A DNA stretch of 64,000 nt from Acanthosepion esculentum (taxonomy: Eukaryota > Mollusca > Cephalopoda > Sepiida > Sepiidae). The stretch is taken from NCBI GenBank assembly GCA_964036315.1, contig OZ038508.1, positions 51,689,959 through 51,753,958 on the forward strand, given 5' to 3'. Every line of letters starts with the position of its first letter. The stretch's first letter is position 1. The notes below the pieces were generated by a model. That model made no database searches, had not been told where the DNA came from, and worked only from the letters and a program-made list of their open reading frames with translations. A program made the translations under genes and the position numbers. This document shows, in pieces, positions 41,106 to 51,589 of this stretch.

Positions 41106-41420
41106 CCCCCCCCCCCATGCACACATATTTACATTTCCCTCTCCGACACTCTTACGTTTTCAAGACCTTGTAATTTTTTTATCCCTCTTTTCCTTGTTTG
41201 CTTTTTACTGTGCAATTCCATCTCACAAAGCCGGTCCACCACACGTGACTCGCTCTTGCGCAAATCAGGGAGCGAACCAGTTTGTCATTCATTGAATTTA
41301 CTTGCCATTCTTTATTTATTTATTTATTTGTCGATTTCTGTTGTTTTTTAATTTGTTTGTGACTAATTTTACTTTCAAATAGATTTCTTATTCCAATCAG
41401 TCTTATTTTTTTTTTTGCTA
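41106..41420. other. Spacer
   Basis: C-run at 41,107-41,115 and ordinary sequence. Nothing recognised. Confidence 0.35.
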
Positions 41421-41426
41421 TATCCT

Positions 41427-42541
41427 TATTCTTCCTTTTTTCCTTTTTATTTCATTCTTCCTTTTTTTCCTTTTTATTTCATTCTTCCTTTTTTCCTTTT
41501 TATTTCATTCTTCCTTTTTTCCTTTTTATTTCATTCTTCCTTTTTTTCCTTTTTATTTCATTCTTCCTTTTTTCCTTTTTATTTCATTCTTCCTTTTTTT
41601 CCTTTTTATTTCATTCTTCCTTTTTTTCCTTTTTATTTCATTCTTCCTTTTTTTCTTTTTTATTTCATTCTTCCTTTTTTCCTTTTTATTTCATTCTTCC
41701 TTTTTTTCCTTTTTATTTCATTCTTCCTTTTTTTCCTTTTTATTTCATTCTTCCTTTTTTCCTTTTTATTTCATTCTTCCTTTTTTCCTTTTTATTTCAT
41801 TCTTCCTTTTTTTCCTTTTTATTTCATTCTTCCTTTTTTTCATTTTTATTGCATTCTTCCTTTTTTACTTTTTATTTCATTTTTCCTTTTTTTCTTTTTT
41901 ATTTCATTCTTCCTTTTTCCTTTTTATTTCATTCTTCCTTTTTTCTTTTTATTTCATTCTTCCTTTTTTCCTTTTTATTTCATTCTTCCTTTTTTCCTTT
42001 TTATTTCATTCTTCCTTTTTTTCTTTTTATTTCATTCTCTCTTTTTTTCCTTTTTATTTCATTCTTCCTTTTTTACTTTTTATTTCATTCTTCCTTTTTT
42101 ACTTTTTATTTCATTCTTCCTTTTTTCCTTTTTATTTCATTCTTCCTTTTTTTCTTTTTTATTTCATTCTTCCTTTTTCCTTTTTATTTCATTCTTCCTT
42201 TTTTCCTTTTTATTTCATTCTTCCTTTTTTCCTTTTTATTTCATTCTTCCTTTTTTTCTTTTTATTTCATTCTTCCTTTTTTTCATTTTTATTGCATTCT
42301 TCCTTTTTTTTCCTTTTTATTTCATTCTTCCTTTATTATTTTTTATTTCATTCTTCCTTTTTTTCTTTTTATTTCATTCTTCCTTTTTATTTCATTCTTC
42401 CTTTTTTCCTTTTTATTTCATTCTTCCTTTATTATTTTTTATTTCATTCTTCCTTTTTTCTTTTTATTTCATTCTTCCTTTTTTTCATTTTTATTGCATT
42501 CTTCCTTTTTTTTCCTTTTTATTTCATTCTTCCTTTATTAT
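41427..42541. repeat. 1.1-kb pyrimidine minisatellite, 27-29-bp unit, about 40 copies
   Basis: Unit ttcattcttccttttttcct ttttatt, with T-run length variation and occasional cattttta or attattttt variants. A higher-order pattern exists: the block with tttttcatttttattgcatt recurs near 41,838, 42,280 and 42,485. One strand is almost purely T and C, with a regular ATT. The 399-codon Phe-rich frame is an artefact of unit lengths near a multiple of 3. Confidence 0.98.
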
Positions 42542-42800
42542 TTTTTTCGTTACTATTTTCCTGTCTTTAAATATTTCAAAACAATTTTTTCCGCTCATGC
42601 TTTTTTGCCACTAATCTCTTTCTCTTCATTCTTCTTTTATTATTAATCTTTCTTTCTTTATGTATTTATTTATTTATAACTTTCTAACTTTTTCTTTCTT
42701 TCTTTTTCTCCCACATTTTTTCTACATCATTTATATACCGTTTCTTCGTTCTTTCTGTCTTTCTTTTTCTCCTACATCTTTAATTTTATCTGAAATTTTA
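42542..42800. other. Pyrimidine-rich flank
   Basis: CTTT and TTTA words. No gene. Confidence 0.4.
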
Positions 42801-42821
42801 CACACATGCACACACACACAC

Positions 42822-42865
<44 letters not shown>

Positions 42866-42882
42866 CACATATATATATATAT
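42801..42882. repeat. (CA)n then (TA)n microsatellite
   Basis: CA repeats with one break, ending in a 12-base TA run. Confidence 0.97.
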
Positions 42883-43523
42883 TTATTTAAGTTAAGAAAA
42901 ATTTGGTAATCCGTATAGGTAGTCCCAAGGAGGATGAAATCCTGAGAGCTCAATGTAAATTTAGAGCTAATAATTTAAAGAAAAACAGACCACTTTAAGG
43001 CTCCATGTAATAATTTATTTCACCATAGCCCTTTTAAAGTACGTAGGATCACCATACTGCACTTCCAAAGGTGAAACGAAAAATGAAAAATGAAATAAAC
43101 ATTTACACTTTTGACGGGTAGTATTAAGTTTATGTTAGGCGGGAACAAAATATGAACAAACGTATGTCATAATTAGATAGCTAGCGAAACGCTGAAGGTG
43201 TAGGGACACTTAAATTTAGTTTTTAAGTTTATAGCATTTTGTTTTAGTTTTTATTGTTGTTTTGTTGTTATGGATTTTTTGCTTTTTGCTTTGTTCTTTT
43301 AATATCCCACATTGTAATAGAACTGGTTTTGTTAAGAAAGGTTAAATGCTGTATGAACATGGACGCGTATTTACTGTTGAAAACTCTTAAATTAATGCAA
43401 TTTCCATAGATTTTCTTCCTTATAAATTACTTTCTCCTTTAATTAAAACTGCAAGACAGAATTATGCTCTGTCTCATTACGACGAACGACTAATGCATTA
43501 AGTCTATGGTGATTTATAATATA
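42883..43523. other. Diverged repeat related to the interior of the 31.4-kb fold-back
   Basis: The stretch 43,310-43,460 aligns loosely with 31,540-31,690 (tgtaatagaactg / tgataatagaagttctg, aaatgctgtatgaaca / aaatgttgtaagaacc, tttctcctttaa / tttctcctttga). Hammerhead-like arms are not preserved here. No gene recognised. Confidence 0.45.
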
Positions 43524-43848
43524 AATACAGCATTTAACATTTATGTACCATGCGTGATACACGCTTAGGCGATCATGTATCTTTCGATACATGACTGACG
43601 AGGTAGATTTTTTTCCCGCAGTAGGTTGCCATTTCTTTCTGCGGTAGACCAGTTGCCATCCAAGGCTATAGAACCTGATCTATCCTGCTATTTACCCATA
43701 GCTGGGGGGAGAAGAAGTGGATACCCTTTCCCATAGGTATTAGCACGTAAGTGAATGTAATGGATTAGACTGGAATTCGAATCGGCTCATCGATTCCTCA
43801 ATCCGAGCCGCTATCCAGTACTCCACCGTGACTCCAATACAGCATTTA
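43524..43848 (-). mobile_element. Full-length SINE family A with perfect 13-bp target duplication
   Basis: The SINE (43,537-43,835, minus strand) runs from the tRNA-like head gtactggatagcggctcgga ttgaggaatc to the 3' end catgatcgcctaagcgtgta tcacgcatggtaca. It is bounded by AATACAGCATTTA at 43,524-43,536 and 43,836-43,848. A perfect 13-bp duplication shows target-primed reverse transcription and fixes both element ends: about 299 bp. Confidence 0.93.
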
Positions 43849-44340
43849 CTGAGGTTAATTATGTTAATGTGCCTAAGTCGTTCACGTTAAAATAAATATC
43901 AATTAAATAGGTAGACATGCGCTTTACTCTGTGATAAGTCGAAGTAATGTCAGTTTTTAAACCAATCTACCCGAGTTCTTCAAATAAGTAACGTCTCTTT
44001 ATATACCAAAGCGTATGCCTTGTGTGTCGATATATTTGATATAAGATGCATAAGTTAACGCATGAGCATATATATGCAACTCGCGTTTACTCTGGTGACT
44101 TGGCAATGGTTGAAAAATATCACGTTGTCAATTGAGTCTTTGTTTTGGGCAACATAAAATGCCACCACCATCTTTGGCACAGTCAAAGTATCACCTGCTG
44201 GGCCCTTCCGGAATTTCGAGAAACATCTCCTGTGTGAGGTAATAAAACAGACAGGTACATTTTTATCGCTCTTTGTCAACGGAAACGGCAGGTGTGTTGA
44301 AAAAAAAAGTGCCAAGTCAAACAAATCGAGCGTTCACGAC
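43849..44340. other. No gene recognised
   Basis: The minus frame at 44,055-44,324 has no recognisable domain. Confidence 0.35.
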
Positions 44341-44547
44341 ACTCCCGCTTTATTTTCTCTTTGCCTCACGTAAGTATTGGTTTTTTCTTTTAATTTTATT
44401 TTAAAAATATGTTTCTAATAGATAATATATCATTTTAAATATATTAATTTAATATATAATTAAAATATTTCATTTATTAATAGGTTGAGTTATAAGTTAT
44501 TTCTGTGTTTTAGGAATCAAATTGAAATGATCAATATTGATAAGGGC

Positions 44548-44680
44548 ATCTCGGCGTGGTGTAATGGTTAGCAAGCTTGTCTCGCTAAAACAGTTACAAC
44601 TGAATAATGAATTTCATCCTCACTGGGTGCCCCATAATTTCGGTCTTGTGCTAATTCTAAGCTATGCTTAGAAAATCAAT
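44548..44680 (+). mobile_element. tRNA-derived SINE, family B
   Basis: ggcatctcggcgtggtgtaa tggttagcaagctt (A-box region), gaatttcatcctcactgggt (B-box region), cggtcttgtgctaattctaa gc-atgcttagaaaatc. Same family as 58,588-58,725, which has an intact ttcgatcctcactgggtg. A (TA)-poor, A-rich end follows. Confidence 0.8.
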
Positions 44681-44742
44681 ATATCATCCTAACTATAAAT
44701 CTTACGTGGCAGTTAATAATAAATTTGGAGTATAATAACATA

Positions 44743-44885
44743 GCTTACTTTTTGTACGGCAGTCACAACGTACAGCGTGGATTAAAGAATAAATTCCTTA
44801 ACGTCACTAATACTTGAATTGAAATTACATATGCGTCGCATGATGCTATGGTATTTCAAGTAAAGTAATAACGTTATGGAGACGT
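44743..44885 (+). repeat. Repeat G, copy 1
   Basis: Matches 54,880-55,025 in the same orientation: cttactttttgtacggcagt, acagcgtggattaaagaata a-ttccttaac, tgctatggt, aagtaataacgttatgga gac. Possibly a mariner end, because a transposase remnant follows this copy. Confidence 0.65.
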
Positions 44886-44899
44886 AGAAAAAAATGAAA

Positions 44900-45140
44900 T
44901 AATTATGGACAAGGAGTTATGGCTGACAAGAAAGAAATTGGCTTGCCAAGTTTCATTATAGAGAAATGTTGTTGGAAGAAGAAGGCAATTCATTTGATGA
45001 TGAAACTCTACAGTCATTTGCGGAAAGTAATCCATAGCAAAGTACTTGAGAATTAGCAAAGACTTAAAACACACCCCAGTCGACCAGATGCTGACACTCA
45101 GAATGCAGATTTCGAAAAATGGTTTGGACTGAGAACTTTT
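44900..45140 (+). pseudogene. Mariner-type transposase N-terminal remnant
   Basis: The plus frame reads NSFDDETLQSFAESNP, stop, QST, stop, ELAKTLNTPQSTR. This matches the D.ALLQLLEEDPTQTTRELA..L.VSQSTV region of mariner (SETMAR-like) DNA-binding domains. At least three stops are present. The longer minus frame here is antisense. Confidence 0.55.
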
Positions 45141-45163
45141 CAACTCTCGTCCGTGTATTAGTT

Positions 45164-45600
45164 TGAGCCATTAGTAATTTCCGTTTTAAGAATCAATTGT
45201 AATGATGAATATATCGTCTAACTATTAGATCGAGCCATAAGTAATTTCCGTTTTGGGAACCAATTGAAAGGATGAATGTATCGTCTAACTATTAGGTCGA
45301 GTCATTAGTAATTTCCGTTTTAGGAAACAATTGTAATGATGAATATATCGTCTATTAGGTCGAGACATAATTAATTTCCGTTTTGGGAACCACTTATAAG
45401 GATGAATGTATCGTCGAACTATTAGATCGAGTCATAAGTAATTTCCGTTTTGGAAACCAATTGTATGGATGAATGTATCGTCTAACTATTAGGTCGAGTC
45501 ATTTGTAATTTCCGTTTTAGGAAGCAATTGAAATGATGAATATATCATCTATTAGGTCGAGTCATATTTAATTTCCGTTTTGGGAAACAATTGTGTTAAG
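45164..45600. repeat. Minisatellite, 62-69-bp unit, seven copies
   Basis: Units begin gagtcataagtaatttccgt tttgggaaaccaattg and end gatgaatgtatcgtctaact attaggtc. Single diverged units also occur at 44,485-44,545 and 52,365-52,430, so the monomer is dispersed. Confidence 0.95.
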
Positions 45601-45689
45601 GGGTCTCCCCTTTTTACACAAATGGACTCACCCGAGGTATACATATACTACTACCAGTGAATACCCGGACAGTCTACAACAGAGAAGAC

Positions 45690-46150
45690 GGCAACGTCTT
45701 CTCTGTTAGACGGTCGAACTCTCTGCCTCTGAGCAGAGAGGAACCCGGACGAGGCTCCGCCGAAGAGCAGAGCCTCGTTCGAGGAGGTTGACCAACCCGA
45801 TCCCGTTTATACAGGATCTACGGGCATTTTTTGGCCGGGCCTACGGGCTCGGGAATACCCCACTTTAAACCCGGCCTTGTGCCACATCTATCCCTCGTGA
45901 GGAGACAGTAAATACTGTCTGCAACAGAGAATACGGCGACGTCTTCTCCGTTGGACGGTCGAACTCTCTGCCTCTGAGGCAGAGGGGAACCCGGACGAGG
46001 CTCCGCCAAATAGCAGAGTCTCGTTCGGGGTGGTTAACCAACCCGATACCGTTTATACGGGTTCTACGGGTAATTTTTGGCCGAGCCTACGGGCTCGGGA
46101 ATACCCCACTTTAAACCCGGCCTTGTGCCACATTTATCCCTCGTGGGCGG
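45690..46150 (+). repeat. GC-rich repeat D, two tandem copies
   Basis: Inverted relative to 22.5-23.0 kb. Each copy has gaactctctgcctctga, acccggacgaggctccgcc, gaccaacccgatcccgttta tac, tttttggccgrgcctacggg ctcggg, accccactttaaacccggcc ttgtgccacat and ends ccctcgtg...acagtaaatactgtct, itself a small hairpin. The short minus frames are artefacts. Confidence 0.87.
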
Positions 46151-46936
46151 GGACAGTAAATACTGTCTGTAATAGAGGAGGGTAGCACAAGAGTCACGAG
46201 CACTTAGACTCAGTATGAAGTCATACAGCGATACGTCGATACCAAAGACTTTATATATATTTGCCAACTAACCCCGCATTCCTGGATCTACTAACCCGTA
46301 TTACCAGTTACTTCTTGCCTATCTCACACTGCGAATTTTTTCTAAGCTCTATACTAAACATTAAATCTGTTACGAAAAAAGAACTAAAAAAAATGAACAC
46401 AAAACGATCAGCTTTAAAAAAGGACTCGTAACTGGAAAAAACGAATGAGAAAAGAATGTTAACAACAAATAATTTTTTCACGCCCAACCCAGTTCTGCGG
46501 AATCAGAATCAACGTTTAGTTTAAGCAAGCGAATGAGCCAATTGGCGTAAAGTGCCATGCAGATTTAAATTTTTCCCACTTGTGACGAATGCAGCTATCG
46601 ATTTTTTTGCATGCTAGCATGCTAGTGAACATTCGTGCCAGTCAGCTGTTGGCTCTCAGCTGGCCAATAGAATCTTCCTGCCTATTCGTGGCAGCCAGCT
46701 ATAGGCTCTTACTCTGGCCAGTAGAAAATGGCCGCAAACTACATGAAAACTGCCGTAGAAGCATGAAAAAATCGATTATTTCCACTTTCGATGGGAGTTG
46801 GGAAATGCAAAGTCGGTCTTGGCCTTTACGCTAACTTGGAGTATGTGCATGTAAATGTTGGTGCAAATCCGTCGAAAATTGCGGCCGTGCATTCGTTACA
46901 CACACACACACACCCGTCCTGCCTGTTATGTGTTGG
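46151..46936. other. No gene; short duplication near 46.63 kb
   Basis: ttcgtgccagtcagctgttg gctctcagctggccaataga a is followed 57 bases on by ttcgtggcagccagctatag gctct ... ctggccagtagaa, a diverged tandem pair. A short (CA)n lies at 46,899-46,912. Confidence 0.5.
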
Positions 46937-46984
46937 CACTATTTGCATCATTCGGACTGTTGTCCTCATCTTTAGTGCCATATC
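46937..46984 (-). mobile_element. SINE family C 3' end, truncated, reverse orientation
   Basis: catcattcggactgttgtcc tcatctttagtgccatat matches the 3' end of family C. It abuts a plus-strand copy that starts at 46,993, giving a head-to-head or fold-back arrangement. Confidence 0.75.
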
Positions 46985-46992
46985 CATAGACA

Positions 46993-47330
46993 CTTGGCCC
47001 AGCGGATAAAATATCGTTGATTGAAGTAATTTAAAAAGTGACTTGACCCAAAAAGTTCAGTACCTGGCCACAATATAGGAAACAAAAACTTGAAGAGTTG
47101 AGTTACTAAGGGGAATTAACTGAAAATGGGATATATTAAAAAAAAAGGCATGGTACGTGGAATTAGAACAATCTACGACCGTGAACTAAATAAAGGGTAC
47201 GGTTCAAAATTACAACGTATATCACTTGAAGAAGTCCAGAGCGTGCAACGACCGAAACGTCATGAATATGGCAATAAAGATGCAGACAACAGTCCGAATG
47301 ATATAAATAGTGTAAATAGTTACAATATTA
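46993..47330 (+). mobile_element. SINE family C, copy 3
   Basis: Head tggcccagcggataaaatat (A-box region, diverged), body ggtacgtggaattagaacaa tc, gaagaagtcc ... gaccgaaacgt, and 3' end gacaacagtccgaatgatat aaatagtgtaaatag. The final (AT)AAATAGT repeats show the microsatellite-like tail that primes this family. The hammerhead-like core is broken (TTGAAGA for CTGAAGA) at 47,225-47,275. Confidence 0.8.
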
Positions 47331-47869
47331 TCCTCAGAAATATAGACAGATGAAATATAGACAGATGAAATATAGACAGATTAAGTTTGTAAGATATTAA
47401 AATAACAATGAATTGAAAAGAAATATATTTTTGTCATTTTTGACAGAATGGGTGAAATAGTAAATAAATTGTCGCATCTTTTCACCAAATCTGGAATAAG
47501 CTTCTTTTTTTTTCCTCATTTATATCATTGGGACAAAAAGAGGCTCAGTTGTTATCTTGACTTAATTTTACTTTCAGTTTAATATTCACGAAATAAACAA
47601 AAACGAGAAAATGCAGAGCAACATTTTTCTTTTTTTTACTTTTATACATTTAAAGCATCGTAAAAAGGCAGAGGATCAATTCTAAACTTGACTTAATTTT
47701 ACTTTTAGTTCAACACTCCAGGAAATACTGAATATAAACAAGAAAATGTAGGGCAACTTAAAGTTTTTGATTTTAGACATTTTCTTTGTTTCTTATGACG
47801 AGTAAATAAATAAATAGTCGTATATTTTTGCTAAATTTAAAACCAAAATTATTTTTATTTTTGACATTA
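47331..47869. other. AT-rich DNA with a diverged tandem pair
   Basis: A tgaaatatagacagat triplicate at 47,338-47,385. Then the block taatttt actttcagtttaatattcacgaaat ... aacaagaaaatg recurs around 47,565, 47,695 and 48,955 with spacings of about 130 bases and more, an old tandem. No gene. Confidence 0.5.
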
Positions 47870-48455
47870 GAAGCATCAGTTTAAATACCTGGGAAGTGTT
47901 TTAACACGTAAATCAGAAGGCACATCGGGATAGCGAAAGATGCCTTCCAAAAGCTAAGCAAAGTATTAAGAAATAGTAAAATATCGCTAGAAATAAAGAA
48001 AAGACTACTGAACTAATATGTAATATCTATATGGCAGTGAATGCTGGACAATCTCCTCACAGATGAAGCAGAGATCTGAAGCAACAGAAATGTGATTCTA
48101 CAGAAGGATGCTGAGAATACTATGGACCGACATGTAAGCAACGACGAAGTTTAAGAGAAGCTAAAAACAAAAATGGACACTTATACTTAAAGCCAGGAAA
48201 AGACAGTTGAAATTTCTAGGGTATATAATGAAGAAAAAGGACTTGGAAAATTTGTTACTAACAGGGCAGTTTGACGGTGAGACAGAGGAAAGCAATGCAT
48301 AATTTACTTGGCGAGATTGAGTGAATGGATGGCGGAGCAGGGTTTAGTTGTGATGGCAAAGATAAAAACAATTATTAGGAGCTCAAAGAACAGGAAATTG
48401 GGGAGAGCCATGAGCCAACGTCCCGAACAGACACGATACAAAGAATAATAATAAG
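47870..48455 (+). pseudogene. RTE-like LINE relic, FKYLG to 3' end
   Basis: Translated blocks in order: HQFKYLGSVLT, (frameshift) AFQKLSKVLRNSK-like text, (frameshift) YGSECWT-type ATG..TISSQMKQRSEATEM WFYRRMLRILW, then RRSLREAKNKNGHLYLKPGK, QLKFLGYIMKKKDLENLLLT, GQFDG, WMAEQGL...MAKIKTIIRSSK. This is the full C-terminal third of an RTE-type ORF through its end. Many indels; clearly inactive. Confidence 0.82.
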
Positions 48456-49146
48456 GTGAAGGTTGATGATGAATTATTTATTATTTTATTTTATTTTATT
48501 TTTTAAGGAAATTTTGAATATAAACAATAAAAATGTAAGACTATAAAATTTTTGATAGTTTACAAGTACAATGTAAAAGCAAAACGACTTAAATATACAG
48601 AGTGTTTAAAAAATCTGTGTCACATTACGACACTGTATATCTTAATAACTATTGAGGATATCAAAACACAATTTATATTTCCTGAAAGCTGATATTTCCG
48701 TTTTTTATATAGGTTTTTACACCTGCTCAATTTGATCGACGAGGGTTACACGACACACATCCAAACGATCATTCTTAGAATGTGACATAGACTTTTGAAA
48801 CACATTCTACCTTCTATTTCTGCCAGTTTTTTGACGGCGTGTGTAAACTATTAAATAAATAAATTGTCGCGTCTTTTACCAGATCTAGAAGCATAATTAA
48901 TTTTGTTTACAGTATTCGGCCAAAGCAGAGAATCAATTGATATCCTAACTTAATTTTACTTTAGTTTAATTGAATATTAAAGAAGTTTTAAATATAAACA
49001 AGAAAACGCAAGAAACGTTTCTGATATTTTACAAGGACAAAATGGCTAAAATGCATTTCTGTCATTTTTGACAGCATTGGTAAACTAGTTAATAAGCTGT
49101 TTCATCTTTCTAACGAACCTAGAACGAAATTATGTCCACTTATAGC
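48456..49146. other. AT-rich DNA, old tandem units
   Basis: Continues the diverged units noted at 47.5-47.8 kb (aattttactttagtttaattgaatattaa, aaacaagaaaacgca at 48,955). No gene recognised. Confidence 0.4.
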
Positions 49147-49272
49147 AAGCGTTGCCAAACCACGGCTCGCGAGCCACATGCGGCTCTTTGATCTTTAATA
49201 TGCAGCTCGTGGAAATATGTTGGCTGAGCCCATTAAAACAATCATCAGTCAAGATTTTGAAAACATTAGGTG

Positions 49273-49323
<51 letters not shown>

Positions 49324-49336
49324 ATTATTAAAATTT

Positions 49337-49480
49337 AAAAGACATTTTTATGTTTAACATTCTGTTTATAGATACAAATATTTAAGTAAATGCTCTGTTT
49401 ATAATAAACAGTATTATAAACAGAGCATTTACTTAAATACTTGTATCGATAAAAAGAATGTTAAACATAAAAATGTCTTT
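49337..49480. repeat. 144-bp palindrome inside the hAT; arm end reused at 49,761
   Basis: aagacatttttatgtttaac attctgtttatagatacaaa ... gctctgtttataataaacag tat is followed directly by its complement. The segment atactgtttattataaacag agcatttacttaaa occurs again at 49,761-49,796, so it appears three times around the tRNA-like insert. Confidence 0.88.
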
Positions 49481-49614
49481 AAATAATTGTCGGACTTTGT
49501 CCATTTCATAATGTGTGACGTCATTTGTTTATATTTGATACGCCATGAGCAGTTATGAATGTACGTGAGAGATTCATGGAAGATTGAAGTTTATAAGCAG
49601 TAAATTCGACCTTG

Positions 49615-49715
49615 CCAACCGAGCGATCCTCGTTGGCCGAATCGGTTAAGGCACTCTCGGGCTATATGACGGTTCCGTATAAGATACAGGTTCGAATCCT
49701 GTCGGAAGACGAATA
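49615..49715 (+). tRNA. tRNA-like sequence (Leu/Ser-type D-arm), probably pseudogene or SINE head
   Basis: tggccgaatcggttaaggca is a type II tRNA D-arm and A box, and acaggttcgaatcctgt is a perfect T-arm (5-bp stem, 7-base loop). The acceptor strands pair at only about 4 of 7 positions (tcctcgt with cggaaga) and no good anticodon stem can be drawn, so a functional tRNA is unlikely. Confidence 0.55.
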
Positions 49716-50084
49716 TTTTCTATGAACATTTCTAGGACATTCAGGCCGGCAAATCTTATTTAATACTGTTTATTATAAACAGAGCATTTACTTAAAATAT
49801 ATATATACATGCGTATTTTGTGATTACTGAAACCAATACAAATTAACAATAAAACTACATATACAAATAAATATTATTGTATACATGCATTTCTTAATAT
49901 TTATATAAAAATCTTGTCACAAAATGTGCATGCAAAAAAAAACGTATATGTAAATTTTGTTCATGACTTGCGGCTTTCATACATCTGAACTTTATCGTAT
50001 GCAGCTCTTATATTAAGCAAGTTTGGCCACCCGTGACTTAGAGTATGGTGTCCAGAAAGAGGATCAATTGTTAATTTTACTTTT

Positions 50085-50650
50085 ACATATCTTTAAGTCT
50101 ACCATTCGTTCATGCTTAGAATATTGCTCTCACATATGATCCGCTGCCCCTGCTATTTAACTTGAGCTCCTTGAATCAGCAATATTATTAGTCCTAACCT
50201 GGCGGCTCAGCACCAGTTATTTTCACACCGCCGTAAGGTTACCTCTCTATGTTTTTTTCTATAAATACTTTCATGGTAATTGTTCGGGTGAGTTCTTCGC
50301 TATGGTACCTAGACTTTTTGAATTTAAGCGCAGTACTAGACTGGCGTTTAGATCTAATCAATTTACAGTTGAGCTGACTAGATGTAACTGTAAATTCTAT
50401 GCTAGAGGTTTCTTTTCTCGCACTTCTCGCTTGTGGAACTTCCTTCCGCTTCCATGTTTTCCAGCCAGCTTTAATCTGCAAAAAATTAAATGCAATGCCA
50501 ATTGCTATCTACTGTCTTCCTGATTACTATTTCCTCTTACCGCTCATTATCAACGTTTCTGTTCCTAATTCTTTCACATTCTGTAACCTCTTGTGTCTTA
50601 GTAGCTTTGCTGCCTTGCATGTGGTGATACCGATTTTTAAAAAATTAGTT
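50085..50650 (+). pseudogene. Jockey/CR1-like LINE relic, RT C-terminal end
   Basis: The plus frame has STIRSCLEYCSHI-like text at about 50,100, then FINTFMVIVRV region and VPRLFEFKRSTRLAFRSNQF, TVELTRCNCKFYARGFFSRT, SRLWNFLPLPCFPASFNLQK IK. It matches the 52.7-53.7 kb copy (VPRPHEFKRPTRLASRSHPF ... SRLWNSLPYYCFPDKYNLQR). Frameshifts upstream. Confidence 0.8.
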
Positions 50651-50672
50651 TAATATTCATTCAAATATTCAA

Positions 50673-50673
50673 G

Positions 50674-50727
<54 letters not shown>
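50673..50727. repeat. (TA)n microsatellite
   Basis: Pure TA for about 54 bases. Confidence 0.98.
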
Positions 50728-50730
<3 letters not shown>

Positions 50731-51589
50731 ACAAAGTGCAAGGAAATTGCAAAATTATTTAAACATAGCCGCCATTTTGTTTTCCATGGCGGTACAGTTG
50801 AACTAATCACTAAGGACAAACGTTGTTAACTGCTCGTTCATAAACTTCTGAGTCGATTAATACATTTTGATGCTTAGAAAGTGTCATTATTGGTTTGTTT
50901 TAAAAGGAAGGGGACTTTTCTTATGGAAATTGGTCGATAAAATGTCTCAGCTCGAAGCGGAGGATGTTAAGCAGTTCCACGCATGTATACTTTTCCTAGA
51001 TATGATTTACTGTATCCGTGCATAGACAGGCTGGTTTCCTCTAAACATGAAACAGAAGCAAGCGTTCCAACTCGCCACCATGGAGTCTTTCCTTCACTAT
51101 ACACTCTTCATCTTCCTTCTTGTCTTTCCCGCGATCCTCGATTCTTTATCTCTCATCTTTCACACAACGGCCAATATGATGATTAATTTTCTAAAGTTTT
51201 GGTACCCGAAAATGACAGGTGTTTTTTTTTTCCCGAGCGGCAATGGCGGAAACTGTCGCACCACATACACTATAGATCATCATGTATTTCCTTACTAACA
51301 CTCCACCTATCTCAGCCAGACCAGCGCCATCGTCTCTACGACCGCTATTACAACCATTACCACGCCAATGACCACCGCCGCCGCCGCCGCCGCCATCACT
51401 ACCTCAGTTAAGAGTCCAAATCAAACAAGCTGCATATTTCTAAATGCTTAGCTCAGGTTTGTTCATTTCCTAGCAACTGTCTTCCTTTCTTCTTATAGGC
51501 GCAAAGTTGACGCGTACAACGACAAACTAATTTAGCAAGAGAGGAAACGTTTACTATGATGTCAGATTTCGTTTTCCAGATTGTTACTT
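50728..51589. other. No gene recognised; short (CCG)n
   Basis: Plus frames at 50,983-51,298 lack motifs. (CCG)n at 51,369-51,394 is a trinucleotide microsatellite. The segment is less AT-rich than its surroundings. Confidence 0.35.

Larger units (their letters stand above)
49147..50036. mobile_element. Non-autonomous hAT transposon (Charlie-like ends) with nested insertions
   Basis: The left end aagcgttgccaaaccacggc tcgcgagccacatgcggctc tttga and the right end, reversed, tcacgggtggccaaacttgc, are typical hAT termini. Flanks CTTATAGC (49,139-49,146) and CTTAGAGT (50,037-50,044) agree at 6 of 8 positions, fitting an old 8-bp target duplication. No transposase frame. Inside lie a TA tract (49,272-49,319), a palindrome and a tRNA-like sequence. 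Confidence 0.75.

Noticed and set aside
41415..42646. 399-codon and 265-codon Phe-rich frames
   Set aside because: Artefacts of a 27-29-bp pyrimidine minisatellite without stop codons in these frames; no membrane protein organisation.
49615..49715. Functional tRNA-Leu gene
   Set aside because: The D and T arms are good, but the acceptor stem pairs only partly and no anticodon stem forms.
51199..51411. Frame ending in a poly-Arg run (RRRRRRHH)
   Set aside because: Produced by the (CCG)n microsatellite; no domain upstream and no supporting splice structure seen.
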